From: Gemmatimonadota bacterium
Lineage (GTDB): Bacteria; Gemmatimonadota; Gemmatimonadetes; Gemmatimonadales; Gemmatimonadaceae
Direction of reading: 5' to 3'
DNA: 64,000 nt
NCBI GenBank assembly: GCA_003152485.1
Contig: PMAE01000065.1
Span: forward strand, 34,098 to 98,097
Shown piece by piece: positions 1 to 8,719 of this stretch. The translations under genes and the position numbers were made by a program. Position 1 is the first letter of the stretch; each line of letters opens with the position of its first letter. The notes below the pieces were generated by a model that searched no databases, was not told the DNA's origin, and worked only from the letters and a program-made list of their open reading frames with translations.

Positions 1-1216
1 CGAGCGCGGTGTCGTTGGACGGCGTCAGATCGGCCGACCCGCCGATCAACTCCGGAACGCGGGCGGCGAGGGCGTTGAGGACCGTGCCTGATGCCGCGCG
101 ACTGGCGACGTTGCCGTTTTCGGCGTTGAAGACCGGGATGTCGGCGTCCCACCCCGCGGGCAGTACGCCGCGGAGCCGCCGGTCCAATTCCGCGGCCGGC
201 TGCGGGTGCTCCTGCTGATAGGAGGCATATTGCATCTGCCACGCCGCGTGGGCATCACGGCCCACATCGCGAGCGCGGCGCCAATTGGCGATCGCTTCCG
301 GTGGCACGTAGAACGCCTCGTCCCACGGCCAGCCCAGCGTCTTGCGCGACAGCTCGACCTCGGCGACGCCGAGCGGCTCACCGTGCGCTTTGGCCGAGTC
401 CATCTTGTGGGGGCTGCCGTAGCCGATGTGCGTCCGACAGATGATGAGCGAGGGCCGTGCGGTCTCGGCTTGTGCGGCGGCGATCGCCGCGTCGAGCGCG
501 TCGAGGTCATTGACGTCGGGGACGCGGAGGACGTGCCATCCGTAACTCTCGAATCGGCGTTCCACATCGTCGGAGAACGTCAGATCGGTCGAACCGTCGA
601 TCGTGATATGGTTGTCGTCGTAGAAGCCGATCAACTTGCCGAGCTGGAAATGCCCGGCGAATGATGCGGCCTCTTGCGAGACCCCTTCCATCAAATCGCC
701 ATCGCTGCAGATGAAATACGTGCGGTGATCGATGATGGCGTGATCCGGTCGGTTGAAGATCGCGGCGAGGTGTGACTCGGCGAGCGCCATGCCGACTGCG
801 TTGCCGACGCCCTGTCCCAGCGGGCCGGTGGTCGTCTCGACGCCCGGGGTGTGTCCGTATTCCGGGTGGCCCGGTGTGCGGCTCCCCCACTGCCGAAAGT
901 TCTTCAGATCGTCGAGCGACAGATCGTAGCCGCTCAGGTAGAGCGCGCCGTACAACAACATGCTCGCGTGACCGCAGGACAGCACGAATCGGTCGCGGCC
1001 CGGCCACGCGGGGTCGGCCGGGTCGTGCCTGAGGTGGCGGGTATAGAGCACGTACGCGATGGGCGCGAGCGCCATGGGCGTGCCCGGGTGGCCGGAATCC
1101 GCTTTTTGTACCGCATCCATCGCCAGGATGCGGAGCGCATTGATGCAGAGGAGATCGAGGTCGCCAGGCGCGGGGATCGCCGGTGGCACAGCGCGTTGAG
1201 CGGTCGCGGGTTCCAT
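1..1216 (-). CDS. tkt: transketolase, N-terminal part (3' end outside window)
   Basis: Transketolase moves two-carbon ketol units between sugar phosphates with thiamine diphosphate (ThDP) and Mg in the pentose phosphate pathway. The reading frame is open from an ATG at 1216 to the window edge, so the ORF track omits it; I translated it by hand. About 405 residues are visible. They include the family signatures [14 protein letters not shown] near residue 40 and [14 protein letters not shown] near residue 120, the ThDP-binding motif SDGDLMEG, and DDNHITIDG further on, which together cover the ThDP-binding domain and the start of the second domain. A rho-independent terminator lies upstream (1273-1316), so tkt probably has its own promoter. 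Besides its general role, transketolase could link glycerate-derived C3 units from the serine-cycle genes upstream to sugar phosphates; that link is inferred from proximity only. Confidence 0.93.
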   Translation of the reverse strand, partial: MEPATAQRAVPPAIPAPGDLDLLCINALRILAMDAVQKADSGHPGTPMALAPIAYVLYTRHLRHDPADPAWPGRDRFVLSCGHASMLLYGALYLSGYDLSLDDLKNFRQWGSRTPGHPEYGHTPGVETTTGPLGQGVGNAVGMALAESHLAAIFNRPDHAIIDHRTYFICSDGDLMEGVSQEAASFAGHFQLGKLIGFYDDNHITIDGSTDLTFSDDVERRFESYGWHVLRVPDVNDLDALDAAIAAAQAETARPSLIICRTHIGYGSPHKMDSAKAHGEPLGVAEVELSRKTLGWPWDEAFYVPPEAIANWRRARDVGRDAHAAWQMQYASYQQEHPQPAAELDRRLRGVLPAGWDADIPVFNAENGNVASRAASGTVLNALAARVPELIGGSADLTPSNDTAL

Positions 1217-1268
1217 GCGCGGAAGATATCGAGTGGCAGCGGCTAGCGGTGAGCGGCGAGTGGTGAGC

Positions 1269-1316
1269 AAAAACACTTGGGGCCGGCTGCGGTAGCTCGC
1301 TGCCGGCCCCAAGTGT
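1269..1316 (-). terminator. rho-independent terminator of the pilin-like gene
   Basis: A perfect 15-base inverted repeat has arms ACACTTGGGGCCGGC at 1273-1287 and its complement at 1302-1316, with a 14-base loop. Read on the minus strand it is followed by five T (1269-1273). It sits just past the stop of the minus-strand gene ending at 1344 and before tkt, so it separates the two transcripts. Confidence 0.85.
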
Positions 1317-1343
1317 CTTCCCCAATCGCCAACCGCTAACTCG

Positions 1344-2153
1344 TTACTGATCGCCGTCGCATGTCACGTGGCTGTCCACGGTGGCGGCGAGGTGACTGGT
1401 CGTGGCCGGCATATCAGGGGCGTCGAGCGTGCCGTGCCATACGACGCAGCTTCTCCCGGGACTGGCGACGAAGCTCGCGTGCGCGGCCCATCCGGTGTGG
1501 GTCGCAGCCGTGATCGTCACATTGACATCGCGATCCCAGATGAACGGGTCGAGTGAGGCGGGGTCGTTCGTGAATCGGCGGTGGAACGCGAAGAACCGTG
1601 CCTCGCTGCGCACGAGCTTCTCCAACGCATAGGTCATGTAACTCCGTCCCGCCGACGCCCATTCGCCTTTCACGGAGAACCCGTCGCCGTCGCATGATGC
1701 TTCGGCTTCGGGATAGGTCTTGCGCTCGATGTCGGTCGCAGGCCGCTCGCTGGCGGGTATGTCGCCCACCCACACGACGCAGCTCTGTCCGGGTCCTGTA
1801 GCGTCACCGTAGGTCGCGCGAGCCGCCCAGCTGTCGGCGTGTGCATGAACGATCTGGATCGCGACGCCGGGTGTCTCCTGGTAGGTCGGCAGTCCCGACA
1901 GATCGGTCGCATAGGCCTTTCGGGCTCGCCAAAACGTCTCTTGGGCGACGACCAGCCGTCGCAGATCGGCCCGCATCGAGAATACTTCCTGGTGCGTCCC
2001 CGCATCTTCGACCGCCGCTTGCACGATCGTTGGCTGCCGGGCCCCTGCAGTCTTCTGCACGATGGGTCTCGCTTGCGCGGCGGCGACAGACGCTCCGCCA
2101 AGGAGGCCGGGGATGATGATCGCGACAGCGGCGGCGATCGATCGGGCAGCCAT
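1344..2153 (-). CDS. secreted protein with two pilin-like repeats
   Basis: Exported protein of unknown function, 269 aa from ATG 2153. That start is preferred because GGAG lies about 8 bases upstream and it opens directly on a signal peptide ([14 protein letters not shown], with AAAQA as likely cleavage site). An in-frame ATG at 2186 would add 11 residues. The mature protein has two related halves. Each has a helix-like stretch ([16 protein letters not shown] near residue 65 and [16 protein letters not shown] near 175) followed by a segment ending in SCVVW and a late CDGD. The first half resembles the C-terminal globular part of type IV pilin-like proteins (LRNLVTAQE-type helix), but there is no prepilin cleavage motif, so it may be a soluble periplasmic relative. 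The gene is monocistronic, with a terminator just downstream. Confidence 0.7.
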   Translation of the reverse strand: MAARSIAAAVAIIIPGLLGGASVAAAQARPIVQKTAGARQPTIVQAAVEDAGTHQEVFSMRADLRRLVVAQETFWRARKAYATDLSGLPTYQETPGVAIQIVHAHADSWAARATYGDATGPGQSCVVWVGDIPASERPATDIERKTYPEAEASCDGDGFSVKGEWASAGRSYMTYALEKLVRSEARFFAFHRRFTNDPASLDPFIWDRDVNVTITAATHTGWAAHASFVASPGRSCVVWHGTLDAPDMPATTSHLAATVDSHVTCDGDQ

Positions 2154-2186
2154 GGCACGCGCTCCAGGGGCAAGAAGTGATCTCAT

Positions 2187-2604
2187 ATAGTAGAGATCGT
2201 TTTTGTGTGCTCCTGGTAACCGGCAGAAGGGAGGATTTGGAGAATCAAATGTTTGTATTCGGTCGAGTCTACTCGTTGTCTCTGATCGGTAACTCCCCAA
2301 CTGATCGGCTGTTAGGTGCGGGGTTCCGGTTGCCGGCCGTTGGGGGGCCGGTGTTGTGACCTCGTGGGCGTGCGTGTCGCATGAATAGGGCCCGTGAGTG
2401 CGACCGTCGGCTCGGGGTTTGGCGAGCGCACCTGTGCCGTCGGTCGATCGCGGGCAGCACACCGCACGGGACGGGAGCGTCGGAGGGCGAGTTGGATGCA
2501 TGCGACGTCTGCGGATCCACCAATTCGATTTGGTTCGTCACCGGAACACGACCGTCGCCACGCAGAGACCGTATGCGCGCGGCCCTGCGTGGCGGCGGGT
2601 GTCG
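2187..2604. other. intergenic region upstream of the pilin-like gene
   Basis: About 418 bases with no convincing gene. It lies downstream of hprA and upstream of the pilin-like gene, both on the minus strand. The part next to the pilin-like gene is unusually AT-rich for this genome (TACTATATGAG on the minus strand), as expected for a promoter, but I could not fix a -35 element at normal spacing. A short plus-strand ORF at 2249-2359 has no recognisable homology. Confidence 0.4.
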
Positions 2605-3579
2605 TTACGCGACTCGGTCTCTGGGCGGGGTGCCGGAGAAGAACGTCTCGAGGTTCGTCAACGCTCGCTCCCCCATCGCGACTCGGGCCTCGGTCGTGGC
2701 ACTCCCGAGGTGGGGAAGTAGCACGACGTTCTCCAGCTTCGTCAGCGCGGGATTGACCGCAGGCTCCCGCTCGAAGACATCCAACGCCGCCGCCGTGATC
2801 GTGCCACGCTCGAGTGCGACGGTGAGCGCCGCCTCGTCGATCACGTCGCCGCGCGCGGTGTTGATCAGAATGGCGTGGCGCGGCATGATCGCGAGTCGAT
2901 CGGCGTTCATGAGATGCCGGTTCTCGGGACTCGCGGGCATGTGCAACGAGACGAAATCGCTTTCCCGCAGTACGTCCTCGATGGATTCACGCGGTGACGC
3001 GCCGCAGGCTCGGGCCTCGCCGATGGGGACCGGCGGATCGAAGTAGATCACGCGCATGCCGAATCCATCACTCGCCCGTTTCGCGACCGCGCGACCGATC
3101 CGGCCCAGGCCCAGAATGCCGAGCGTCTTCCCGGAGACCCGAGTGCCCAGCATGTGGGTGGGTCGCCATCCGGTCCATGCGCCTGCGCGGACGAGGCGTT
3201 CACCTTCGCCGGCGCGGCGCGCGGCCATCAACATCAGGGTCATCGCGAGATCCGCGGTATCGTCGGTGAGCACGTCGGGGGTATTCGTGACGACGATGCC
3301 GAGGGATCGCGCGGTCGCGACATCGATGTTGTTGTACCCGACGCCGAAATTGGCGACGATGCGAACTCGGCGAGGCGAGATCCCGAGGATCGCGGCCGTG
3401 ATCGCGTCGGTGACCGTCGGCAGGAGCGCGTCCGCGGTCCGCATCGCCTCACCGAGTTGCTCGGCCGTGAGGGGCGTATCCGTCGCGTTGAGCCGCACGT
3501 CGAACAGTCCGGCGGCGTGCCGTTCGACGGGAGCGGGAAGCTGCCGAGTCACGACGACGATGGGACGAGTGTCACTCAT
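2605..3579 (-). CDS. hprA: D-2-hydroxyacid dehydrogenase (hydroxypyruvate/glyoxylate reductase)
   Basis: NAD(P)H-dependent reductase of the D-2-hydroxyacid dehydrogenase family, expected to turn hydroxypyruvate into D-glycerate and/or glyoxylate into glycolate. Its 324 aa are normal for the family. It shows the nucleotide-binding motif GLGRIGRAVA near residue 155 and the catalytic Arg (NTARGD, ~238), Glu (EREP) and His (LPHLGSA, ~290). The sequence is closer to the GyaR/GRHPR glyoxylate-hydroxypyruvate reductase type (NTPDVLTDDTADLA) than to the methylotroph HprA. The start ATG overlaps the mtkB stop as ATGA, so it is the last gene of the sgaA-mcl-mtkA-mtkB-hprA operon. That context favours hydroxypyruvate reduction, the step after the serine-glyoxylate aminotransferase. 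Confidence 0.9.
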   Translation of the reverse strand: MSDTRPIVVVTRQLPAPVERHAAGLFDVRLNATDTPLTAEQLGEAMRTADALLPTVTDAITAAILGISPRRVRIVANFGVGYNNIDVATARSLGIVVTNTPDVLTDDTADLAMTLMLMAARRAGEGERLVRAGAWTGWRPTHMLGTRVSGKTLGILGLGRIGRAVAKRASDGFGMRVIYFDPPVPIGEARACGASPRESIEDVLRESDFVSLHMPASPENRHLMNADRLAIMPRHAILINTARGDVIDEAALTVALERGTITAAALDVFEREPAVNPALTKLENVVLLPHLGSATTEARVAMGERALTNLETFFSGTPPRDRVA

Positions 3580-4502
3580 TGTGTCGTGCCCGGCCGCGCG
3601 GTCCCCGCCGCGGCCGCGGTGTCAGCCAGGACACGCTGCATGGTCGCTCCCAATTCTGACGGGCTCGTCGCAACCGCGAGTCCGGAGTCCCGCATGATCT
3701 CCGCCTTCTCGGCGGCGCTGTCGCCGAACGCGGAGATGATCGCGCCCGCATGACCCATGCGGCGGCCAGTGGGAGCCGACAGTCCGGCGACGTAGCCGAC
3801 GACGGGTTTCGACATGTGGGATTTGACCCACGCCGCGGCCTCCGCCTCCTGCGGGCCGCCGATCTCACCGATCATGAGCACGGCATCCGTCTCCTGGTCC
3901 TGTTCGAACAGTTGTAGGATGTCGAGAAAGGACGAGCCGTTGATCGGGTCGCCACCGATTCCGACGCTTGTGGTGATCCCGATGCCGAGTGCCGCCATCT
4001 GAGCCGCGGCCTCGTAGCCCAACGTCCCCGACCGCGTGACCACACCCACCCGCCCGCGGCGGTAGATCTGACCGGGCATGATGCCGATCATGGCCTTCCC
4101 GGGGCTGATGATCCCCGCGCAGTTGGGTCCGATGAGCGTCGTGCGCTTCTCGCGCGGGTAGCGTCGCAGGTACCGCTTGACGCGCATCATGTCCTGCGCG
4201 GGGATGCCGTCCGTGATAGCGACTGCGAGTCGAATCCCGCCGTCCGCCGCCTCCATGATCGCGTCGGCGGTGAAGGGTCCGGGGACAAAGATTCCGCTCG
4301 CCGTCGCACCAGTGGCGCGCACCGCATCCTTGACTGTGTTGAAGACGGGGAGCCCCAAGTGCGTCGTGCCGCCCTTGCCCGGGGTGACGCCCCCGACGAT
4401 CGCGGTGCCGTACGCGATCATCTCCTTGGCGTGAAACGTGGCCTTGTCGCCCGTGAATCCCTGGAGGATGATCTTGGTCTGCTGATCGACGAGGATGCTC
4501 AT
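3576..4502 (-). CDS. mtkB: malate-CoA ligase (malate thiokinase), alpha subunit
   Basis: Succinyl-CoA-synthetase-like alpha subunit of malate thiokinase, which makes malyl-CoA from malate, CoA and ATP in the serine cycle. The 308 aa include the CoA-binding Rossmann region, [18 protein letters not shown], and the phospho-histidine segment [10 protein letters not shown] with His near 251. From memory the chain follows methylotroph MtkB very closely (MSILVD start, [30 protein letters not shown]). Ordinary SucD is the alternative, but the gene order with a malyl-CoA lyase and serine-glyoxylate aminotransferase argues for MtkB. It overlaps mtkA upstream and hprA downstream, each by an ATGA junction, which indicates translational coupling and a fixed stoichiometry with MtkA. 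Confidence 0.88.
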   Translation of the reverse strand: MSILVDQQTKIILQGFTGDKATFHAKEMIAYGTAIVGGVTPGKGGTTHLGLPVFNTVKDAVRATGATASGIFVPGPFTADAIMEAADGGIRLAVAITDGIPAQDMMRVKRYLRRYPREKRTTLIGPNCAGIISPGKAMIGIMPGQIYRRGRVGVVTRSGTLGYEAAAQMAALGIGITTSVGIGGDPINGSSFLDILQLFEQDQETDAVLMIGEIGGPQEAEAAAWVKSHMSKPVVGYVAGLSAPTGRRMGHAGAIISAFGDSAAEKAEIMRDSGLAVATSPSELGATMQRVLADTAAAAGTARPGTTQ

Positions 4503-5719
4503 CGCGTGGCCTCCATCGACGCGTCGGCGCCGGCGGTGCCGGCCGCGTGTCGGGGCGCCGCGTCGAGCGCGTCCACGGCTTTTCGCGCCGCGTCGGCGAG
4601 GGAATCCGCGGTGGTGATCTTCAGGCCGCTCTCGCTGAGGATGCGTCGCCCTTCATCCACGTTCGTGCCCGCGAGCCGCGCGATGATGGGGACACTGATG
4701 CGCTGGTCGCGCGCGGCCTGAACGACGCCCTGCGCGATCCAATCGCACCGGTTGATGCCGGCGAAGATGTTGACGAGGACGACCTTGACCCGGGGATCGG
4801 ACAGTACGAGTCGGAACGCCGCGGCGACGCGCTCCGGCGACGCACCACCGCCCACGTCGAGAAAATTCGCGGGCTCGGCGCCCGCGAGCTTGATCATGTC
4901 CATCGTCGCCATGGCAAGGCCGGCGCCGTTGACGATGCATCCGATCTGTCCATCGAGTCCGACGTAGTTGAGCCCGAACTTCGACGCATCGGCTTCCCGC
5001 GGATCTTCTTCCGTGTAGTCGCGGAGCTCCCGAACATTCGGGCGGCGGAAGAGCGCGTTGTCGTCGAAGGTCATCTTCGCGTCGAGCGCGAGGACCCGCC
5101 CATCGGCGGTCACGGCGAGTGGATTGATCTCCACCATCGTCGCGTCGAGATCGCGGAAGGCGCGATACGCCCCGATGACCGCACGCGTGGCGTCAGGGAT
5201 CTGGGCCGCATCGAGTCCCAGGCCGAAACAGAGTTCCCGCGCTTGGAACGCCTGCATGCCCACGGCGGGCTCGATCACGACGCGGAGAAGGGTATCCGGC
5301 GACTGGGCGGCGATCTCCTCGATCTCCATGCCGCCTTCGGGCGTCGCGACCACGCAGATCCGTTCCGCGCGACGGTCGAGCACGAACCCGATGTAGAGCT
5401 CCTTGGCGATCGGGACCGCGGCCTCGATATACAGGCGCTGCACGAGTTTGCCCTGGGGGCCGGTCTGCTTCGTCACGAGCCGGCGGCCGAGGAGATCCGC
5501 GGCCGCGGCGTGCACCTCGTGTTCGCTCGTGGCGATGCGTACGCCGCCGGCCTGGCCGCGGCCGCCGGAGTGGATCTGCGCTTTGATAACCCACCGCGTG
5601 CCGCCGATCTCGCGGGCGCAATAGACGGCCTGGTCAGGCGTATACGCCACGATGCCGCGTGGGATCGGCACCCCGAAATTCGACAGCAGCTCTTTCGCCT
5701 GGTACTCGTGAATATCCAT
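4499..5719 (-). CDS. mtkA: malate-CoA ligase (malate thiokinase), beta subunit
   Basis: ATP-grasp beta subunit pairing with MtkB to activate malate to malyl-CoA. The 406 aa begin [12 protein letters not shown], as in SucC/MtkA proteins (about 390 aa). They carry the ATP-grasp core ([16 protein letters not shown] near residue 45, LEINPL-type VEINPLAV near 200) and the C-terminal ligase domain ([38 protein letters not shown]). [15 protein letters not shown] is the form I recall from methylotroph MtkA, whereas SucC usually has FGGIVRCD. That replacement near the substrate site fits malate rather than succinate. The last ~20 residues are a low-complexity tail. It lies 7 bases after mcl and overlaps mtkB by 4 bases. 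Confidence 0.88.
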   Translation of the reverse strand: MDIHEYQAKELLSNFGVPIPRGIVAYTPDQAVYCAREIGGTRWVIKAQIHSGGRGQAGGVRIATSEHEVHAAAADLLGRRLVTKQTGPQGKLVQRLYIEAAVPIAKELYIGFVLDRRAERICVVATPEGGMEIEEIAAQSPDTLLRVVIEPAVGMQAFQARELCFGLGLDAAQIPDATRAVIGAYRAFRDLDATMVEINPLAVTADGRVLALDAKMTFDDNALFRRPNVRELRDYTEEDPREADASKFGLNYVGLDGQIGCIVNGAGLAMATMDMIKLAGAEPANFLDVGGGASPERVAAAFRLVLSDPRVKVVLVNIFAGINRCDWIAQGVVQAARDQRISVPIIARLAGTNVDEGRRILSESGLKITTADSLADAARKAVDALDAAPRHAAGTAGADASMEATR

Positions 5720-5726
5720 GCGCGAC

Positions 5727-6701
5727 TCAGCTTCCCGCGGGGACGAGCGTGAGTGACGGCGCGCGGCGTGCCTGGATCGAGTCGGCGGTGTTCACGATGT
5801 TCTGTGCGAGGCGGGCCGACGCGGCATCGATCATCTTGCCGTCGAGTTGTGCCGCGCCCCGTCCGCCGGCGGCCGCTTCCTCGACCGCGGAGAGGATCCG
5901 GCGAGCGCGGTCCACTTCGGCGGTGCCGGGTGTGAATACCTCGTTGGCCATTGGGATCTGCGTCGGGTGGATCGCCCACTTTCCTTCGACGCCCAGCGCG
6001 GCGGCTCGGCGCGCGGCCGAGAGGTAGGCCTCCGGGTCTTTGAAATCGCCGAACGGTCCGTCGATGGGCCGAAGCCCGTAAGCTCGGCACGCCACGACCA
6101 TTCTCGAAATGGCGAAATGCCACTGATCGCCCGGGTAGTCGGGATTGAGACCGCCGATGCTCGTCGTGCGGGCGCGGACGCTCGCCGCGTAGTCGGCGAC
6201 GCCGAAGTGCATGGCTTCGACCCGTCGGCTCGACTGGGCGATGGCCTCGACGTTCGACATGCCGAGCGCAGTCTCGATGAGCACTTCGATCCCGATGCGG
6301 TGGGGCAGCGATCGGGCCTCCTCGATCTGCGTGAGGAGGGCATCGACCATGTACACATCGGCTGGGGTCCCGACCTTGGGGATGAGGACCGTATCCAGCC
6401 GATCGCCGGCCTGCTCCACGACATCGATGACGTCGCGGTACATGAAGTGAGTATCGAGTCCGTTGATGCGGAGCGAGACCGTCTTGCCGCGCCCGCGCCA
6501 ATCGTAGTCTCGCAGCGCTTTGACGGCGTGTGCGCGCGCGCCCTCCTTCTCCGATGGGGCGACGGAATCTTCGAGATCGAGGAAGATGTAATCGGCGTCG
6601 CCGTGGAGCGCTTTGCCGAACAGTTCGGGCCGCGAGGCCGGCACCGCCAACTCGCTGCGTTGCAGCCGTTGGCGAGCAGCCTCAATTCGGAGGAAGCTCA
6701 T
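5727..6701 (-). CDS. mcl: L-malyl-CoA lyase (HpcH/HpaI/citrate lyase family)
   Basis: Cleaves L-malyl-CoA to acetyl-CoA and glyoxylate; it may also act on beta-methylmalyl-CoA. The 324 aa match the ~320 aa of malyl-CoA lyases. Motifs include RSELAVPAS at the N terminus, the metal/acid region [18 protein letters not shown] near residue 40, [14 protein letters not shown] near 80, the metal-binding Glu in [15 protein letters not shown] near 140, FGVADYAAS near 170, and [12 protein letters not shown] near 215. These agree closely with methylotroph MclA as I recall it, more than with generic citrate lyase beta chains. It sits 30 bases after sgaA and 7 before mtkA, so the product of MtkAB is the substrate of its immediate neighbour. 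Confidence 0.9.
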   Translation of the reverse strand: MSFLRIEAARQRLQRSELAVPASRPELFGKALHGDADYIFLDLEDSVAPSEKEGARAHAVKALRDYDWRGRGKTVSLRINGLDTHFMYRDVIDVVEQAGDRLDTVLIPKVGTPADVYMVDALLTQIEEARSLPHRIGIEVLIETALGMSNVEAIAQSSRRVEAMHFGVADYAASVRARTTSIGGLNPDYPGDQWHFAISRMVVACRAYGLRPIDGPFGDFKDPEAYLSAARRAAALGVEGKWAIHPTQIPMANEVFTPGTAEVDRARRILSAVEEAAAGGRGAAQLDGKMIDAASARLAQNIVNTADSIQARRAPSLTLVPAGS

Positions 6702-6731
6702 GAGATGCTCCGGTTGCGATCTAGAGAGTGC

Positions 6732-8027
6732 TCATGCGCCGATCGCGGTCTTTCGAGCCGCTGGCGTATCCCCCCCTCCAGATCGACCCCCGCTCCCGGT
6801 CGCCGAGCCCGGCCGCGCCCGCGTTTCTGGCGGTGCCGCAGCATCTCGAGCGGGCAACGGCGCCGCAGTGGAGCGGAAGTACTCCTGTGCGGCCGCTACG
6901 CCGGCACCGAGCGCCACCTTCACGCCGGCATCCCGCATCGCCATCTCCGCGCCCGCGAGCGCGCCGAGTAGCATGAGCTCATTGAGATCGCCGAGGTGGC
7001 CGATGCGGAGGAGCTTTCCCGCCATCTCGCTGAGTCCCGCTCCGAGTGCCAGGTTGTAGCGTCGGAACGCGACGTCGATGACATCGGCGCCATTGATCCC
7101 GGTCGGCACCATGATCGCGCTCACGGTGTCGGAATTCCATTTGGGCTGCTTGGCGCACAGCGTGAGTCCCCACGCCGCGACCGCCCGTCGGCATCCTTCG
7201 GCGAGCCGGTGATGCCGCGCGTACACCTGCGGCAGTCCCTCTTCGAAGAGCATGTCGAGCGACTCCCGCAATCCGTAGAGGAGCGGGATCGATGGCGTGT
7301 ATGGGAAATAGCCGGTCGCGTTGGCTTTACGCATGTCGCCCAGGTCGAAAAACACGCGGGCGCATTTGGCTTGGTCGCGTTTGGCGAGGGCGCGTTGGCT
7401 CATGCCCAGGATCCCGAGTCCGGGCGGGAGCATGAATCCCTTTTGGGAGCCGGTGATCGCCGCGTCCACGCCCCACGCGTCCATCTCGAAGGGCAGGCTC
7501 GCCAGTCCGCTGACGCTGTCGACATACAGGAGCGCGGGGTGTCCCGCGGCATCGATCGCCTTGCGGACGCCCGCGATGTCACTGGTCACGCCGGTCGAGG
7601 TCTCGTTGTGGACTACGAGGACGCCCTTGATCGCGTGTTGCTGATCGGCCGTGAGCGCGGCCTCGATCTGCTCGAGGGGAGCACCCTCGCCCCACGGCGT
7701 CTGCAGCACATCGACGGTGAGGCCGAGTCGCTGCGCGCAATCGATGAACAGATGGCTGAACTGTCCATAGCGGGGCGCGAGTACGCGGTCGCCGGGCGAC
7801 AGCGTATTCACGAGCGCCGTCTCCCACATCCCCGTGCCAGTAGCCGGGAAGACGAACGCCTGCCCTGAGGTGGTGGCGAAGACCCGATTCAGATCCTCGA
7901 GAATCGGGCGGATGAGTCCGGGGAAGGCCGAGGACCGGTGGTCCTCCATCGGCCGATGCATCGCCCGGAGAATGCGGTCCGGGACATTGGACGGGCCGGG
8001 CACGAACAGGAAATTGCGACCGGGCAT
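6732..8027 (-). CDS. sgaA: serine-glyoxylate aminotransferase
   Basis: PLP enzyme of the alanine/serine-glyoxylate aminotransferase family. It transfers the amino group of serine (or alanine) to glyoxylate, giving glycine and hydroxypyruvate (or pyruvate). N-terminal FVPGPSNVPDRILRAMHRPM and the segment TGTGMWETALVNTLSPGD are typical; the PLP lysine is K196 in TGSQKGFMLPPG. A good ribosome site (GGAGG about 9 bases upstream) supports the ATG at 8027. At 431 aa it is about 30-35 residues longer than usual because of a Gly/Ala/Arg-rich tail after AAAQEYF, which looks disordered. It is the first gene of the serine-cycle operon; the leader upstream holds two strong stem-loops. Confidence 0.92.
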   Translation of the reverse strand: MPGRNFLFVPGPSNVPDRILRAMHRPMEDHRSSAFPGLIRPILEDLNRVFATTSGQAFVFPATGTGMWETALVNTLSPGDRVLAPRYGQFSHLFIDCAQRLGLTVDVLQTPWGEGAPLEQIEAALTADQQHAIKGVLVVHNETSTGVTSDIAGVRKAIDAAGHPALLYVDSVSGLASLPFEMDAWGVDAAITGSQKGFMLPPGLGILGMSQRALAKRDQAKCARVFFDLGDMRKANATGYFPYTPSIPLLYGLRESLDMLFEEGLPQVYARHHRLAEGCRRAVAAWGLTLCAKQPKWNSDTVSAIMVPTGINGADVIDVAFRRYNLALGAGLSEMAGKLLRIGHLGDLNELMLLGALAGAEMAMRDAGVKVALGAGVAAAQEYFRSTAAPLPARDAAAPPETRARPGSATGSGGRSGGGDTPAARKTAIGA

Positions 8028-8108
8028 GAGCGCGGTTCCTCCATACAGGTGGGGGCGGCGCTACCTCCTCCCGCGCCCGGGAGGTCAACCACCCTGTAGA
8101 TGCAAGGC

Positions 8109-8135
8109 CTCGGGACCGCCGACGGCGGTCCCGAG
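8109..8135 (-). other. stem-loop in the sgaA leader (proximal)
   Basis: Perfect 12-base inverted repeat CTCGGGACCGCC / GGCGGTCCCGAG with a 3-base loop, about 80 bases before the sgaA start. There is no T run on either side, so it is not a standard rho-independent terminator. It could be a transcript end of the upstream small gene, an attenuator part or a 5'-stabilising hairpin. Confidence 0.5.
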
Positions 8136-8158
8136 TGAGCCTTACACGAACGGACCAA

Positions 8159-8190
8159 GCAGGGAGCGCACGCCGCCGCGCGATCCCTGC
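8159..8190 (-). other. stem-loop in the sgaA leader (distal)
   Basis: Inverted repeat GCAGGGA / TCCCTGC, extendable through GCGC/GCGC with a small bulge, around a GC-rich loop. It lies between the stop of the small minus-strand gene (8211) and the proximal hairpin. It lacks a T tract. Its role is unknown; a Rho-dependent or structural transcript end of the small gene is possible. Confidence 0.4.
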
Positions 8191-8210
8191 GATACCAACA
8201 TCACCTCAAG

Positions 8211-8393
8211 CTAACGCACGAGCACTTCGACTTCGGCTGCTTTGCAGGTGTTTTCGTGGGTCGGATAGGCGTGGTTGCAATGAATGCACTGCTCGCCAAA
8301 GCCCGTGCGTTTCCAGATCAAATAGTAAACCGCGCGTTGCAGCGCGGCGATCCGTTCATTGACTTGCCGGAGGTCCGTGTCGGGAGAGGGCAT
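8211..8393 (-). CDS. small putative metal-binding protein
   Basis: Short protein of 60 aa from the ATG at 8393; the ORF track shows a longer upstream extension without protein-like character. The first half (TDLRQVNERIAALQRAVYYL) looks helical. The second half has a Cys/His cluster, CIHCNHAYPTHENTC, that could bind zinc. I do not recognise a family. It is divergent from the VIT-vWA gene and upstream of the sgaA leader. The coding potential rests on the sensible amino-acid pattern and the Cys/His spacing only. Confidence 0.5.
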   Translation of the reverse strand: MPSPDTDLRQVNERIAALQRAVYYLIWKRTGFGEQCIHCNHAYPTHENTCKAAEVEVLVR

Positions 8394-8719
8394 CGCATCC
8401 AAGCTGGTAGGGGCCACAGCCGGCGCGGCAGGCGCCGGCACGGATGGTGAATTGCGTAGATAAGCTGCGAAAGCGCGCCCGGCAAGGGGCGCCCTCGCCG
8501 TGCGGCAGCCCGGCCCGCTCCCGGGCAGCGATCGTGATGACCGTTTTCCCCGAGTCCGACCCTCCCACGGCGGAGTCCAGCCGGACAGTGCACAGTTGGT
8601 GTGCAAGCACGCGGCCACGCGACGTCCCCCAATCAGGTACGACACTCGAGGCCCGACGACGGACGTCCGCTGCGCGCGGCGCTGTCGTCGTGGCCGGCCG
8701 ACACCTTGGGGAGAACACC
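8394..8719. promoter_or_regulatory. divergent intergenic region
   Basis: About 326 bases between the small minus-strand gene and the VIT-vWA gene on the plus strand; promoters for both must lie here. It contains a GC-rich stem-loop, GCCGGCGC / GCGCCGGC, at 8419-8439. ORFs crossing it look like shadows. I could not assign -35/-10 boxes. Confidence 0.35.

Noticed and set aside
2381-3046. 221-aa plus-strand ORF containing CDVCGSTN
   Set aside because: The single Cys-pair segment looks zinc-ribbon-like, but the rest is antisense to hprA and lacks protein-like character.
3576-5719. Annotation as TCA-cycle succinyl-CoA synthetase (SucCD)
   Set aside because: The sequences follow methylotroph MtkA/MtkB (e.g. 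FAGINRCDW in the beta subunit) and the genes sit between malyl-CoA lyase and a hydroxypyruvate reductase; a phylogeny would be needed for final proof.
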